From CAZEDM01 sp964511075 (GTDB lineage: Bacteria > Zixibacteria > MSB-5A5 > RBG-16-43-9): DNA of 64,000 nucleotides. Where the stretch lies: positions 62,001 through 126,000 of the forward strand of contig CAZEDM010000007.1 of NCBI GenBank assembly GCA_964511075.1, in the 5' to 3' direction. A model generated the notes under the pieces. It was not told the origin of the DNA, made no database searches, and worked only from the letters and a program-made list of their open reading frames with translations. Position numbers and translations under genes: made by a program. Positions 52,572-61,474 of the stretch are shown in pieces; the stretch's first letter is position 1, and every line of letters begins with the position of its first letter.

Positions 52572-52741
52572 ATCTAATCCTTTAATTTAAATTTTAACCT
52601 TGTAATCCTCCTCTTCAGTTTTCAAAAATCGGAAAACTGAATAATATAATCAATAAAAATATTACGTGGGGAAATTTTTTAATTTTTAAAAAGGCAGGTA
52701 ATAAGTGACCTCAGGCTTTAAGTCTGCGCCTGCAACTTAGG

Positions 52742-52791
52742 CAGAACAATGTTCTGTCCCTAAAAAAATTGGGCGAGCCGCCGGCTCGCCC
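52742..52791. repeat. two REP-like palindromes
   Basis: CAGAACA and TGTTCTG with a one-base loop and a GTCCCTAA tail, followed by GGGCGAGCC and GGCTCGCCC (9-base arms, loop GCC). The latter lies just after the stop of the Ser/Thr kinase gene and may help terminate it. Confidence 0.6.
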
Positions 52792-52805
52792 CTGTATACT
52801 GTCTA

Positions 52806-55733
52806 CTAGCTACTATATGCTTTTAGCTTGCTCAATCTATCTCTGGCATCCGCAACTTCGGGTATCCCCGGGTCTGCTTCTTTCCAGATGTTTAGGAACT
52901 CCTGGTATTGCTCTATCGCTTTATTGTTCCAGCCCGATTTCTCATAAGCCAAGCCCAGAAGATAATGGGCCTTGACTGACCAGATGGCAAAACCAGCCCT
53001 GTTCTCGTCATATCTGGAAAGTGCCTTCTCTAATTCTGCTACTGCCTCTCCCAATCTGCCCGATTCCAAGTAAGCCTGGGCTAGGAAATAACTACCTTCA
53101 AAATGAGATGACCTGGCTTCACGGATCCCTTTTTCCAAATAACCCGCCGCCGTTTTCGAGTTCCCCTTAATCAACTCAACCACACCCAAAGCCCGCCAGT
53201 AGGTATCCACGCCGGTTTTATTCTTCTCCTCCAGATCCTTTTTTAAGCTCCCGAGCATCCCCTCAGCTTCCTTAATTTTCCCGCTCTCAGCCAGAGCGAA
53301 GGCATACCAATCACGCATTTTCACCGGATTATCAGGCGAGATCTTGTTAAGAATTTTTTGGCTGGCTTCAATCTCCTTTAAAGCCATATCGAAATTTTTC
53401 TTTTCGTAATAAATCACTGCTTTCAAGTTATGCTTGGTTATATTTGGCAGCCCTTCCACCTGTTCCATTCTATCTGCGGTAATACCGTCATCTAAAATTT
53501 TGAGAGCTTCCTGGAACTTACCCCGGTATTGGGGAACCAAAGATAAGTGGGACCTTCCATCTGCTCTGTAATCTTTATCATCGCTTACAGAAAGGGATTT
53601 ATAACAGCTATCAGCTCTGGGATATTCTCTTTTGAAAAGATACATATCTCCCAGCTTGGTCAGAGAGGCATAGAAATCCGACTTTTTCTCCAGAGCTTTT
53701 TTGTAAGATTCAATCGCCTGATCTATCTTACCATTGTAAGCATATAGGTCAGCACGGCTGTCATAAGGATTAGCTTCATCCGGAGCCAACGAGATATATC
53801 TGTTTATCGCCCAGATCGATTTCTCAAAATCACCCAGCTCGTTATAAGCATAGGCCAGCAAATTATAGGTTACCTTGTACAGGGGGTCTATCTCGATGGT
53901 TTTGTTAAGATAGCGAATAGCTTCCTCCAGATTCCTCTGCTTCAGGTAATAAACCGAACCCAAGGTGAAGAGAGCTTCTTTTTCATCCGGATAATGTTTA
54001 ATTATATTCTCCAGCTCTTTGATCATCTGGGTTTGATTATTCTCTATGCCAGCCTGCATAACTTTTATATATAATTTCTCTTTCTGGGTAACTTTGTCTG
54101 AGTATTTCAGAGCTTTGGCGATTAATTTCTTCTGTTCTTCTTCGCTGGTGGCGAAATTGGCTAATCTATAATATGCCATTGCGAAAGTGGAATCTAATTC
54201 TAAGGCTTTTTTGAAATTCTCTCTGGCTTCCCGATTATAGACCTTGTAAAGGTTATCCACACCCTCCAGATAATAACGATAGGCCTCAGGGGAATGGGTG
54301 GTAACATCAGCCACCTTGGGGATTTGTTCCCTTTGCGCTTGGGCTGGAAGCGATAAACCCTTTTTGACTTCTGCTGTCAATCTGTCCACCATTGAGAATA
54401 TCTTCTCCCCGGGCTCTCCAGTTATACGCTGGGATGCCAGCACTCTGCCGCTCTCAACTTCGACCAGCTGAGAGGTCAGGACAACCTGGGGCTCGATCTG
54501 AAGGATGCTTCCCAAAAGCATCCATTTGGCACCAGCCTTGGTTGCCACCTGTGAAGCCACGGTCTTGTCTATAACCTTGACGCCCTCTTTCCCTAACAGC
54601 TTCAGTATGTCATATAGTCTCTGGCTGGAGACCACATTCAGGTATTGCGATTCTGAAAGACCGGTTATCAGAAGATTGGTCACTATCTCGCCCAACCTTT
54701 CCTTGTCTTCTCTGTCCACCAGATTCTCGAAATACATTATGGCAAAGGTGTTCTCTTTTGCCAGCGCTTTCTCCTCTGGGGCTATCTCGAATTTGAAAGG
54801 TCTGAGAACCAGGAAAAGCAAAGCTAAGACAAAAATAATGGAAGCAGGAACTACGAATGGAAGAATTTTTCTTTTAGGTGCAGAAACCCCTGCAGGCACC
54901 TGCACCGCTTTAGTATAATCCAGGCTCTTCTTCTCCCTTCTCAGATCTGCTAATAAATCGTCTATATGCTGATATCTTTCCTCCTTTGCCTTGGCTAAGG
55001 CTTTGAAGACAATCCTCTCAAACTCAGGTGAAACTTTTTGATTGACTTTCGTTAGGGGTTGAGGCTCCTCATTTAAAATCGAATAGATGATAGCCGTGGT
55101 ATGTTCTCCCCCAAAGGGCAGCTGTCTGGTCAAAAGTTCGTACAGGACGACCCCGAAGGAAAAAATATCTGAACGATGGTCCACCTCCTCCCCGGTAGCC
55201 TGTTCCGGGGACATATAGGCGGCAGTCCCTAAGGTCGAACCGGCATCAGAGGCTCTCTCGGTTCCCTTTAACTTTGCCAGACCAAAATCCATAATCTTCA
55301 CCTGACCCTTGGAGGTGAGCATTATGTTTTCAGATTTTATGTCCCGGTGCACAATGCCCTTCTCATGGGCAGTGGTTAATCCTTCGCAGACCTGAATGCC
55401 AATCTCTAAAACTTTTTTTACGGAGGGCGATTCCTCCTCAATCAGACGCTTTAGACTTTTTCCTTCAATAAATTCCATGACTATGAATAACCCCTCAGGA
55501 GCATCCTCAATTCCGTAAATGGTGGTAACATTGGGATGATTCAAGGCGGAGGCGGAGCGTGCCTCCTGGATGAAGCGGGCTTTCTCCTCGGGATTATCCG
55601 AAACGTGCGGAGGTAAAAACTTAAGAGCTACCACACGCTGAAGTTGAATGTCCTGGGCTTTATAGACCACACCCATCCCACCCTCACCTAACTTTTCTAT
55701 AATCTTATAATGAGAAACGGTCTTGCCTATCAT
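52806..55733 (-). CDS. membrane Ser/Thr protein kinase with TPR repeats
   Basis: A 975-residue PknB-type kinase. The kinase domain covers about 11-270: LGEGGMGVVYKA, Lys38, HRDIKSEN with Asp131, DFG at 149-151, and MSPEQ. A membrane helix lies at about 290-313. The extracytoplasmic part starts with a FlgO/CsgG-like segment (FAIMYFENL ... WMLLGSILQ, about 330-455), then roughly ten TPR units (about 480-960; ALELDSTFAMAYYRLANF, TIEIDPLYKVTYNLLAYAY). This layout is common in signalling kinases of Acidobacteria and FCB bacteria. The phosphorylation target is unknown. Confidence 0.92.
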   Translation of the reverse strand: MIGKTVSHYKIIEKLGEGGMGVVYKAQDIQLQRVVALKFLPPHVSDNPEEKARFIQEARSASALNHPNVTTIYGIEDAPEGLFIVMEFIEGKSLKRLIEEESPSVKKVLEIGIQVCEGLTTAHEKGIVHRDIKSENIMLTSKGQVKIMDFGLAKLKGTERASDAGSTLGTAAYMSPEQATGEEVDHRSDIFSFGVVLYELLTRQLPFGGEHTTAIIYSILNEEPQPLTKVNQKVSPEFERIVFKALAKAKEERYQHIDDLLADLRREKKSLDYTKAVQVPAGVSAPKRKILPFVVPASIIFVLALLFLVLRPFKFEIAPEEKALAKENTFAIMYFENLVDREDKERLGEIVTNLLITGLSESQYLNVVSSQRLYDILKLLGKEGVKVIDKTVASQVATKAGAKWMLLGSILQIEPQVVLTSQLVEVESGRVLASQRITGEPGEKIFSMVDRLTAEVKKGLSLPAQAQREQIPKVADVTTHSPEAYRYYLEGVDNLYKVYNREARENFKKALELDSTFAMAYYRLANFATSEEEQKKLIAKALKYSDKVTQKEKLYIKVMQAGIENNQTQMIKELENIIKHYPDEKEALFTLGSVYYLKQRNLEEAIRYLNKTIEIDPLYKVTYNLLAYAYNELGDFEKSIWAINRYISLAPDEANPYDSRADLYAYNGKIDQAIESYKKALEKKSDFYASLTKLGDMYLFKREYPRADSCYKSLSVSDDKDYRADGRSHLSLVPQYRGKFQEALKILDDGITADRMEQVEGLPNITKHNLKAVIYYEKKNFDMALKEIEASQKILNKISPDNPVKMRDWYAFALAESGKIKEAEGMLGSLKKDLEEKNKTGVDTYWRALGVVELIKGNSKTAAGYLEKGIREARSSHFEGSYFLAQAYLESGRLGEAVAELEKALSRYDENRAGFAIWSVKAHYLLGLAYEKSGWNNKAIEQYQEFLNIWKEADPGIPEVADARDRLSKLKAYSS

Positions 55734-55768
55734 AATTTCCCACAGATAGATATAACTATTGTCAATAT

Positions 55769-55797
55769 AATAAATTAAGATATCATTTGCTTGTCAA
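55769..55797 (-). promoter_or_regulatory. candidate promoter of Ser/Thr kinase gene
   Basis: On the minus strand: TTGACA, a 17-base spacer and TTTATT. The -35 is perfect and the -10 weak. A second TTGACA lies closer to the gene without a partner. Confidence 0.3.
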
Positions 55798-55897
55798 CTA
55801 AGAAAGTAAAAAAGACACTTTAGGTTAGAATAAAGACGGTCAGATTAGGGAAGAAATCGCCCAGAAGATAAAATGAGATTTCCCTCAAGTCTTATTT

Positions 55898-58729
55898 TTA
55901 ATTGGTACTTAAAACCTCCTTTAAGAATTTACCCGTATAGGAGCTGCCATTTTGAGCTACCTCTTCGGGTGTGCCCCAGGCGATCACCTCTCCCCCCTCC
56001 TCTCCACCTTCAGGACCTAAGTCTATAATGTAATCCGCAGCTTTGATCACATCCAGGTTATGCTCGATAACCACCACCGTATTACCCATCTCCACCAGCC
56101 GGTCTAAAACCCGCAAAAGCATCTTTATGTCCTCGAAATGCAAACCGGTGGTAGGCTCATCCAGGATATAAAAAGTTTTGCCAGTGCTTACCTTGGAAAG
56201 CTCGGTGGAAAGCTTTACCCTCTGGGCCTCCCCTCCGGATAAGGTGGTAGCAGATTGCCCTAGATGGATATATCCCAGCCCCACCTCTTTCAAGGTAAGA
56301 AGTTTTCTACGGATATTAGGGATATTTTCAAAGAAGGTAAGCGCCTCATCCACGGTCATATCCAAGATCTCGGCTATGTTCTTCCCTTTATATCTTATTT
56401 CCAAAGTATCCCGATTATACCTTTTGCCTTTGCAGACCTCACAGGGAACGTAGACATCCGGTAAAAAGTGCATCTCGATTTTGATTATCCCGTCCCCCTC
56501 GCAGGCCTCGCACCTGCCTCCCCTGACGTTGAAGCTGAATCTACCCGGCCTATAGCCCCGGACCTTAGAATCAGGCAGCTGAGCGAAAAGGTCACGGATA
56601 AAGGTGAAAACTCCTGTATAGGTGGCAGGATTGGAACGAGGGGTTCTTCCAATTGGCGACTGGTCTATATTTATCACCTTGTCGATATTTTCCAGCCCGG
56701 CTATTTTCTCGTATTTTAAGGGGAATATATTCGAGCCGTAAAAATAGCGGGATAAGATCCGGTATAGTGTCTCGTTAACCAGAGTGGATTTCCCAGAACC
56801 GGAGACTCCGGTAATGCAGGTGAAAACTCCAACAGGTATATCCACCCTGATCCGCTTCAGATTATTACCCGAAGCCCCGATGATGCTAAGGTAATCTCCG
56901 TTTCCTGTTCTCCTTTTTGCCGGCAGAGGGATAGAGAGTTTTCTGGAGAGGTATCTGCCGGTCAAGGACTGTTTGTTTTTCTTTATGCTTTCAGGCGAAC
57001 CGCAGGCAACCAGCTTTCCTCCCTGCCTTCCAGCACCTGGTCCTAAGTCGATAACATAATCTGCGGTCTCTATGGTTTCCCGGTCATGCTCCACCACCAA
57101 GACTGTATTGCCCAAGTCCCTTAATCCCAGAAGGGTGCCCAGCAGCCTCTTGTTATCCCTCTGATGCAGACCTATGGAGGGCTCATCCAGTATATACAAT
57201 ACACCCACCAACCTCGAGCCTATCTGGGTAGCCAATCTTATCCTCTGCGCCTCACCCCCGGATAAGGTGCTGGCTGAACGGTCTAGGGTTAAATAATCAA
57301 GACCAACATCCATAAGAAAACCTAACCTCTCGTTTATCTCCTTTAATATCTGTCTGGCGATCTGCTGGCTCTTTTTAGAAAGGGTGAGTTTATTGAAAAA
57401 TCTCTTAGTCTGCTTTATGGTTAGAGCAGTGAGCTCATTTATGGCGAATCCTCCCACCTTAACCGCTAAGCTCTCCTTTCTCAATCTGGCGCCTCCGCAT
57501 TCCAGGCAGGGCTTTACTCGCATGAACTTCTCTATCCATTCCCTTATACCCTGGGACTCCGTATGTACATACCTTCTCTCCAGATTGGGTATCACCCCCT
57601 CAAAGGTCCCCAGATATTCGCCCTTGCCCTTGCCATTTTCATACTCCCATTCGAATTTCAACTCCTCTTCAGTTCCATAAAGAATAGCCCTTCGAGCTTC
57701 CTTGCTTAGTTTTTCAAACGAAGTATACAGGCTGAACTTATAATGCTCAGAAAGCCCATTTAACTTGTGCATATGGTAGCTGCCAAAAGGAACACCCCAG
57801 GGTAAAATGGCTCCCTGGGCAATGGAGAGCTTTGCATCCGGGACCACCAGATCCGGATCCACTTCCATCTTGGTTCCCAAGCCTGAGCAGGCAGGACAGG
57901 CGCCAAAGGGCGAGTTAAAAGAGAACATCCTGGGTGTAAGCTCCTCATAGCTGATATTACAATGAGGGCAGGCGTATTTTTCAGAGAAGATCAATTCATC
58001 CCTGCTGTTCACCTCTATGAGCACCATGCCTGAGCCTAATTTCAAGGCAGTCTCTATGGAATCTGCCAGCCTCTTTCTTATTTTGTTGTTTACTGCCAGT
58101 CTGTCGATTAAGATCTCGATATTATGCTTTTTATTCTTGTTTAATTCTATTTTCTCCTCAATCTCGTAAACCTTTCCATCCACCCTGATCCTTACAAACC
58201 CTTCTTTCTTTACCTCCTCAAAAAGGTCCTTGTATTCGCCTTTTCTTCCCCTGACCACCGGAGCCAGGACCCATATTCTGCTGTTCTGGGGCAAGGATAA
58301 AACCGCATCCACTATCTGTTCCGAGGTTTGCTGGGAGATCTGCCTTCCGCATCTGTAGCAGTAGGGGACTCCTACCCGGGCATAGAGAAGCCTGAGGTAA
58401 TCGTAAATCTCGGTTATGGTTCCGACTGTGGAGCGTGGGTTTTTCGAGGCGCTCCTCTGCTCTATGGAGATGGCAGGAGAAAGGCCCTCGATGATGTCGA
58501 CATCCGGCTTCTCCATCATTCCTAAGAACTGGCGGGCATAAGCCGAAAGTGACTCCACATATCTCCTCTGCCCCTCCGCGTAGATGGTATCAAAAGCCAA
58601 GGAGGATTTCCCCGAGCCGGAGATGCCGGTGATAACCACCAGTTTGTTGCGGGGAATCTCCAGATCGATGTTTTTTAAATTATGCTCCCGCGCACCTTTG
58701 ATCTTTATTATGTCCTGTGGCATTTTCAT
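55898..58729 (-). CDS. uvrA: excinuclease ABC subunit A
   Basis: A 943-residue UvrA, full length. Two ABC modules with Walker A GISGSGKSSLAFDT near 33 and GVSGSGKSTLVNET near 640; signatures LSGGEAQRIRLA and LSGGEAQRVKL; Walker B LDEPSIGLH and LDEPTTGLH; zinc modules CYRC, CPHC/CPAC, CLEC, and CEAC/CEVC. It recognises DNA damage in nucleotide excision repair. Start ambiguous between two nearby ATGs (M1 or M3). A degraded copy of its 5' end lies 2.5 kb upstream. Confidence 0.97.
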   Translation of the reverse strand: MKMPQDIIKIKGAREHNLKNIDLEIPRNKLVVITGISGSGKSSLAFDTIYAEGQRRYVESLSAYARQFLGMMEKPDVDIIEGLSPAISIEQRSASKNPRSTVGTITEIYDYLRLLYARVGVPYCYRCGRQISQQTSEQIVDAVLSLPQNSRIWVLAPVVRGRKGEYKDLFEEVKKEGFVRIRVDGKVYEIEEKIELNKNKKHNIEILIDRLAVNNKIRKRLADSIETALKLGSGMVLIEVNSRDELIFSEKYACPHCNISYEELTPRMFSFNSPFGACPACSGLGTKMEVDPDLVVPDAKLSIAQGAILPWGVPFGSYHMHKLNGLSEHYKFSLYTSFEKLSKEARRAILYGTEEELKFEWEYENGKGKGEYLGTFEGVIPNLERRYVHTESQGIREWIEKFMRVKPCLECGGARLRKESLAVKVGGFAINELTALTIKQTKRFFNKLTLSKKSQQIARQILKEINERLGFLMDVGLDYLTLDRSASTLSGGEAQRIRLATQIGSRLVGVLYILDEPSIGLHQRDNKRLLGTLLGLRDLGNTVLVVEHDRETIETADYVIDLGPGAGRQGGKLVACGSPESIKKNKQSLTGRYLSRKLSIPLPAKRRTGNGDYLSIIGASGNNLKRIRVDIPVGVFTCITGVSGSGKSTLVNETLYRILSRYFYGSNIFPLKYEKIAGLENIDKVINIDQSPIGRTPRSNPATYTGVFTFIRDLFAQLPDSKVRGYRPGRFSFNVRGGRCEACEGDGIIKIEMHFLPDVYVPCEVCKGKRYNRDTLEIRYKGKNIAEILDMTVDEALTFFENIPNIRRKLLTLKEVGLGYIHLGQSATTLSGGEAQRVKLSTELSKVSTGKTFYILDEPTTGLHFEDIKMLLRVLDRLVEMGNTVVVIEHNLDVIKAADYIIDLGPEGGEEGGEVIAWGTPEEVAQNGSSYTGKFLKEVLSTN

Positions 58730-58753
58730 CTGTAATTACGAATTTAAAAGAAC

Positions 58754-58782
58754 AATATATAAAGATCAAAACGATTTTGCAA
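58754..58782 (-). promoter_or_regulatory. candidate promoter of uvrA
   Basis: On the minus strand: TTGCAA, a 17-base spacer and TATATT, with the start about 15-20 bases before the ATG. The TATATATT core is also kept in the duplicated copy upstream of the uvrA fragment. Confidence 0.4.
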
Positions 58783-58914
58783 GCAGGGGCAGCCCAAAGG
58801 ACTGTTTTCCCAAAAAGCCTAACTCCATATGATACTAAAGAGAGTTTAAATAAGCAGGTTTCTCTTATAAAATCAAAGGTATGTTTTCTGGAAAAGAATT
58901 CAGGGGTAAAATCA

Positions 58915-58944
58915 TTTAGGGCAAGACTAAAGTCTTGCCCTAAA
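58915..58944 (-). terminator. hairpin after first SBBP gene
   Basis: TTTAGGGCAAGACT and AGTCTTGCCCTAAA, perfect 14-base arms with a 2-base loop, 40 bases after the stop. The duplicated copy at 61401 keeps the stem but changes its tip with compensating bases. It is probably a terminator and belongs in style to the REP-like family. Confidence 0.6.
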
Positions 58945-58984
58945 AATTCAAGTTCCTGTTATTCAGCTCTGTGCCAGTGGTTTA

Positions 58985-60559
58985 CTACGGACGCTGGCAT
59001 TCCTCTTGGCCGTCACCATCTGGATCGCAAGGTGCTGGTCCACCACTGAAAACATAATTAGTAAGATATACCGCGTCAACTACAGTCACATCTCCACTGC
59101 AGTTGACATCTCCGGCGATAAGAACAGGACAGGGAGCTGGTCCATCTTTGAACAGGTAGTTTATAATATAAACAACATCATTTATTACCACCAGACTGTC
59201 GCAATCGACATCCCCGCAATAACTTTGGAAATACTTGATGGTAGCCCATTCGAAATTTGGTGTCCCCCCACTCTGTCCAGTCACATAGACATTACCAACG
59301 GCATTGTTGAAAGTATCGACTGCTATAGCACAGGTTTGATCATTATAATCAGCAGGACCATTGTATTTTTTCACCCAGCTCTGTTGGCCAGAGGCATTAT
59401 ATTTCATTGTCACATAATCATAGTTGAATGTGTCAGAGTTCTGCTGAGCACTCCAGCCGGTGACATAGACATTATTATAAACATCCGTTACTATATCCTG
59501 TGCCAGATCCCCATAGCCATAAGTAGCATCGTCGTACCTCCTCAGCCAAGCAGTATCTCCGTCGGCATCATATTTAATGGTGGCAAAGTCTTCATATGTA
59601 CCGCTCCCTATACTGTAGCCGGTAACAAGGATATTGCCTGAACCGTCTAATGTTAAGGCATTAGCCTGATCGTCGTCATTCCCTGGACCATTGTATATCT
59701 TTGCCCAGATGCTGTCTCCGTCGGAATCATACTTTATGGTGGCATAGTCGTTTTGAGTGCTTGAGCTATGACTGTATCCGGTCACATAGACATTATAGGA
59801 ATTATCAACTGCTATGGCATAAGCATGATCACTGTAGCTTCCGGACCTGCTGTATCTTCTTACCCAGACTGTATCTCCATCGGAATCATACTTTATGGTG
59901 GCATAATCGTAGTTGAAGGGAGCACTGTAACTCCTTGCACTCCATCCAGTAACGTAGACATAATTAGAATCATCAACGGTTATGGCATAAGCTAAATCAT
60001 GGAAGCTTCCGGGCCCATTGTATCTTGCCACCCACAGCTGAGTGCCTGAGGGGCTATATTTTACGGTTGCATAGTCCTGATTATGGTTGGAAGTCCCCAT
60101 GCTATCACTCACTCCGGTAACGTAAACATTATAAGAACCATCCACCGCAATTGCCACAGCACGATTATTAGTGCCTTCAGAATATTCCCTTACCCAGACG
60201 GTGTCTCCATCTGGTTCATATTTAATCGTGCCATAAGCAGTTGGATTTCCTCCTACACCAATCTCACCTGTAACATATACATAACCAGAGTCATCCACCG
60301 CTATTGCGTAAGCTTCCTCATTACCTTCTCTGTCAAAGCTCCTTAACCAGGCAGTATCCCCATCGGGGTAGTATTTTATGGTTACATAGCTTCCTCCCGC
60401 CTTTCCGGTTACATATACATTGCCGGAACCATCTACAGCCAATGCATTAGCATCTGCTCCTGTCCCGTATCGTCTCACCCAAGAGGTATCGGCTCTCTGG
60501 GCAAAAGCGGGGACGCTTACCAGAAGCAAAACTGCCAATAGAATCAGCTTTTTAAACAT
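58985..60559 (-). CDS. secreted SBBP beta-propeller protein with dockerin-like end
   Basis: A 524-residue exported protein with a signal peptide (residues 1-20, ending AFA). It consists of about nine SBBP-type repeats of roughly 50 residues, each with AIAVD.SGNVYVTGYS and YATIKYDSDGDTVWVRRYNG-like strands, which should form a beta-propeller. The C-terminal 75 residues carry two dockerin-like calcium-loop segments (CGDVDCDSLVVINDVVYIIN; GDVNCSGDVTVVDAVYLTNY) and end Cys-rich. No cohesin is seen, so the tail may serve anchoring or secretion. A paralogue lies upstream. Confidence 0.88.
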   Translation of the reverse strand: MFKKLILLAVLLLVSVPAFAQRADTSWVRRYGTGADANALAVDGSGNVYVTGKAGGSYVTIKYYPDGDTAWLRSFDREGNEEAYAIAVDDSGYVYVTGEIGVGGNPTAYGTIKYEPDGDTVWVREYSEGTNNRAVAIAVDGSYNVYVTGVSDSMGTSNHNQDYATVKYSPSGTQLWVARYNGPGSFHDLAYAITVDDSNYVYVTGWSARSYSAPFNYDYATIKYDSDGDTVWVRRYSRSGSYSDHAYAIAVDNSYNVYVTGYSHSSSTQNDYATIKYDSDGDSIWAKIYNGPGNDDDQANALTLDGSGNILVTGYSIGSGTYEDFATIKYDADGDTAWLRRYDDATYGYGDLAQDIVTDVYNNVYVTGWSAQQNSDTFNYDYVTMKYNASGQQSWVKKYNGPADYNDQTCAIAVDTFNNAVGNVYVTGQSGGTPNFEWATIKYFQSYCGDVDCDSLVVINDVVYIINYLFKDGPAPCPVLIAGDVNCSGDVTVVDAVYLTNYVFSGGPAPCDPDGDGQEECQRP

Positions 60560-61064
60560 TTCAATCTCCTTTCCAGATCAAAGATTTATAATGGATTTTC
60601 ACTAAGCTTTCAGAGGATGCATTTTCGACTTTTTTCTAAAAAAGCAAAAAAACATCTCTCCCCGCACTTAGAGTATAAGAATTAATGGAATTCTATATTA
60701 GGTAAAAACCAACCCATTTCATTCCGTATAAACGGAACGAGATTCTCTAATTATGCGATGAAGAAAAAGCTCAACAAGAATAAATAATTGAAAACAAAAC
60801 CCAACTTTTTCTCTTTTGCCCAGCATATTAAGGCTGTTTCTTTTAGTTATTCAGTTAATTATAGATTGTAACCATAAATTGTCAAGTAAAAAATTTAAAA
60901 ACTTGAAAATTATTAATAAATTAAATAGGGAATTATACTTAATACAATAATTAGTATTAAATTTGACAAAAATTGTCTATCGAGGTATTAAAAGGAGACT
61001 TAATGGATTAATTTAACCCTATTCAGTTGTCGAATAAGCTTAAGGATAACCAACTTATTTTTTA
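60560..61064 (-). promoter_or_regulatory. promoter and long conserved leader of first SBBP gene
   Basis: This gap of about 500 bases holds the promoter TTGACA-N16-TATAAT (60858-60885, both hexamers perfect) and a leader of about 295 bases. The leader shares long blocks with that of the second SBBP gene, including the hairpin CGTTCCGT-TTAT-ACGGAATG and the block TTGAGCTTTTTCTTCATCGC. No reading frame is evident. Confidence 0.65.
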
Positions 61065-61072
61065 TCGTCAAG

Positions 61073-61217
61073 TGTCCCTCGGCGCAGATAGTATCGAAGG
61101 CTAAGGAGGATTTGACCGAACCGGTTATAACTACCAGTTTATTCCGCGGTATCTCTAAATCTATATTCTTTAAATTATGCTCCATTAATCTTTATTATAT
61201 CCTGTATCATTTTCATC
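61073..61217 (-). pseudogene. uvrA 5'-end fragment
   Basis: About 48 codons match the start of uvrA (MK.QDIIKI, EHNLKNIDLEIPRNKLVVIT, SSLAFDTICAEGH). A 7-base deletion shifts the frame soon after the start, a 9-base deletion removes most of Walker A, and the match ends abruptly. It is a by-product of the tandem duplication and cannot encode a working protein. Confidence 0.85.
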
Positions 61218-61400
61218 TGTAATTACGGATGCAAAAAAATAATATATAAAGATTAAACCAATTTTGCAGGCAGGGCAGTCCAAAGGATTGTTCTTGTAAA
61301 AAGCCTAAGCCCATATGATACTCAAGAGAGTTTAAATAAGCAGGTTTCTCTTATAAAATCAAAGGTATGTTTTCTGGAAAAGAATTCAGGGGTAAAATTA

Positions 61401-61430
61401 TTTAGGGCAAGGAATTAACCTTGCCCTAAA
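61401..61430 (-). terminator. hairpin after second SBBP gene
   Basis: TTTAGGGCAAGG and CCTTGCCCTAAA, perfect 12-base arms with loop AATTAA; the counterpart of the hairpin at 58915. Confidence 0.6.
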
Positions 61431-61474
61431 TCTCAAGACCTTTTCTGACATTACCTTACGGGTATTTCGATTTA

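Larger units (their letters stand above)
58569..61064. repeat. tandem duplication, unit A (uvrA 5' end plus SBBP gene)
   Basis: This unit and the next match along their length: the uvrA 5' end, the intergenic stretch (for example TCTCTTATAAAATCAAAGGT at 58861 and 61347), the SBBP gene, its leader (TTATGCGATGAAGAAAAAGC at 60751 and 63231) and about 180 bases beyond the promoter. Offset about 2.48-2.50 kb. Confidence 0.85.

Noticed and set aside
52572..52741. Glycine riboswitch upstream of gcvT
   Set aside because: No tandem aptamer-like sequence is visible; the region holds only degenerate repeats.
61000..61185. A short intact UvrA-like protein of 61 residues
   Set aside because: It starts inside a frameshifted copy of the uvrA 5' end and lacks most of Walker A; it is debris of the tandem duplication.
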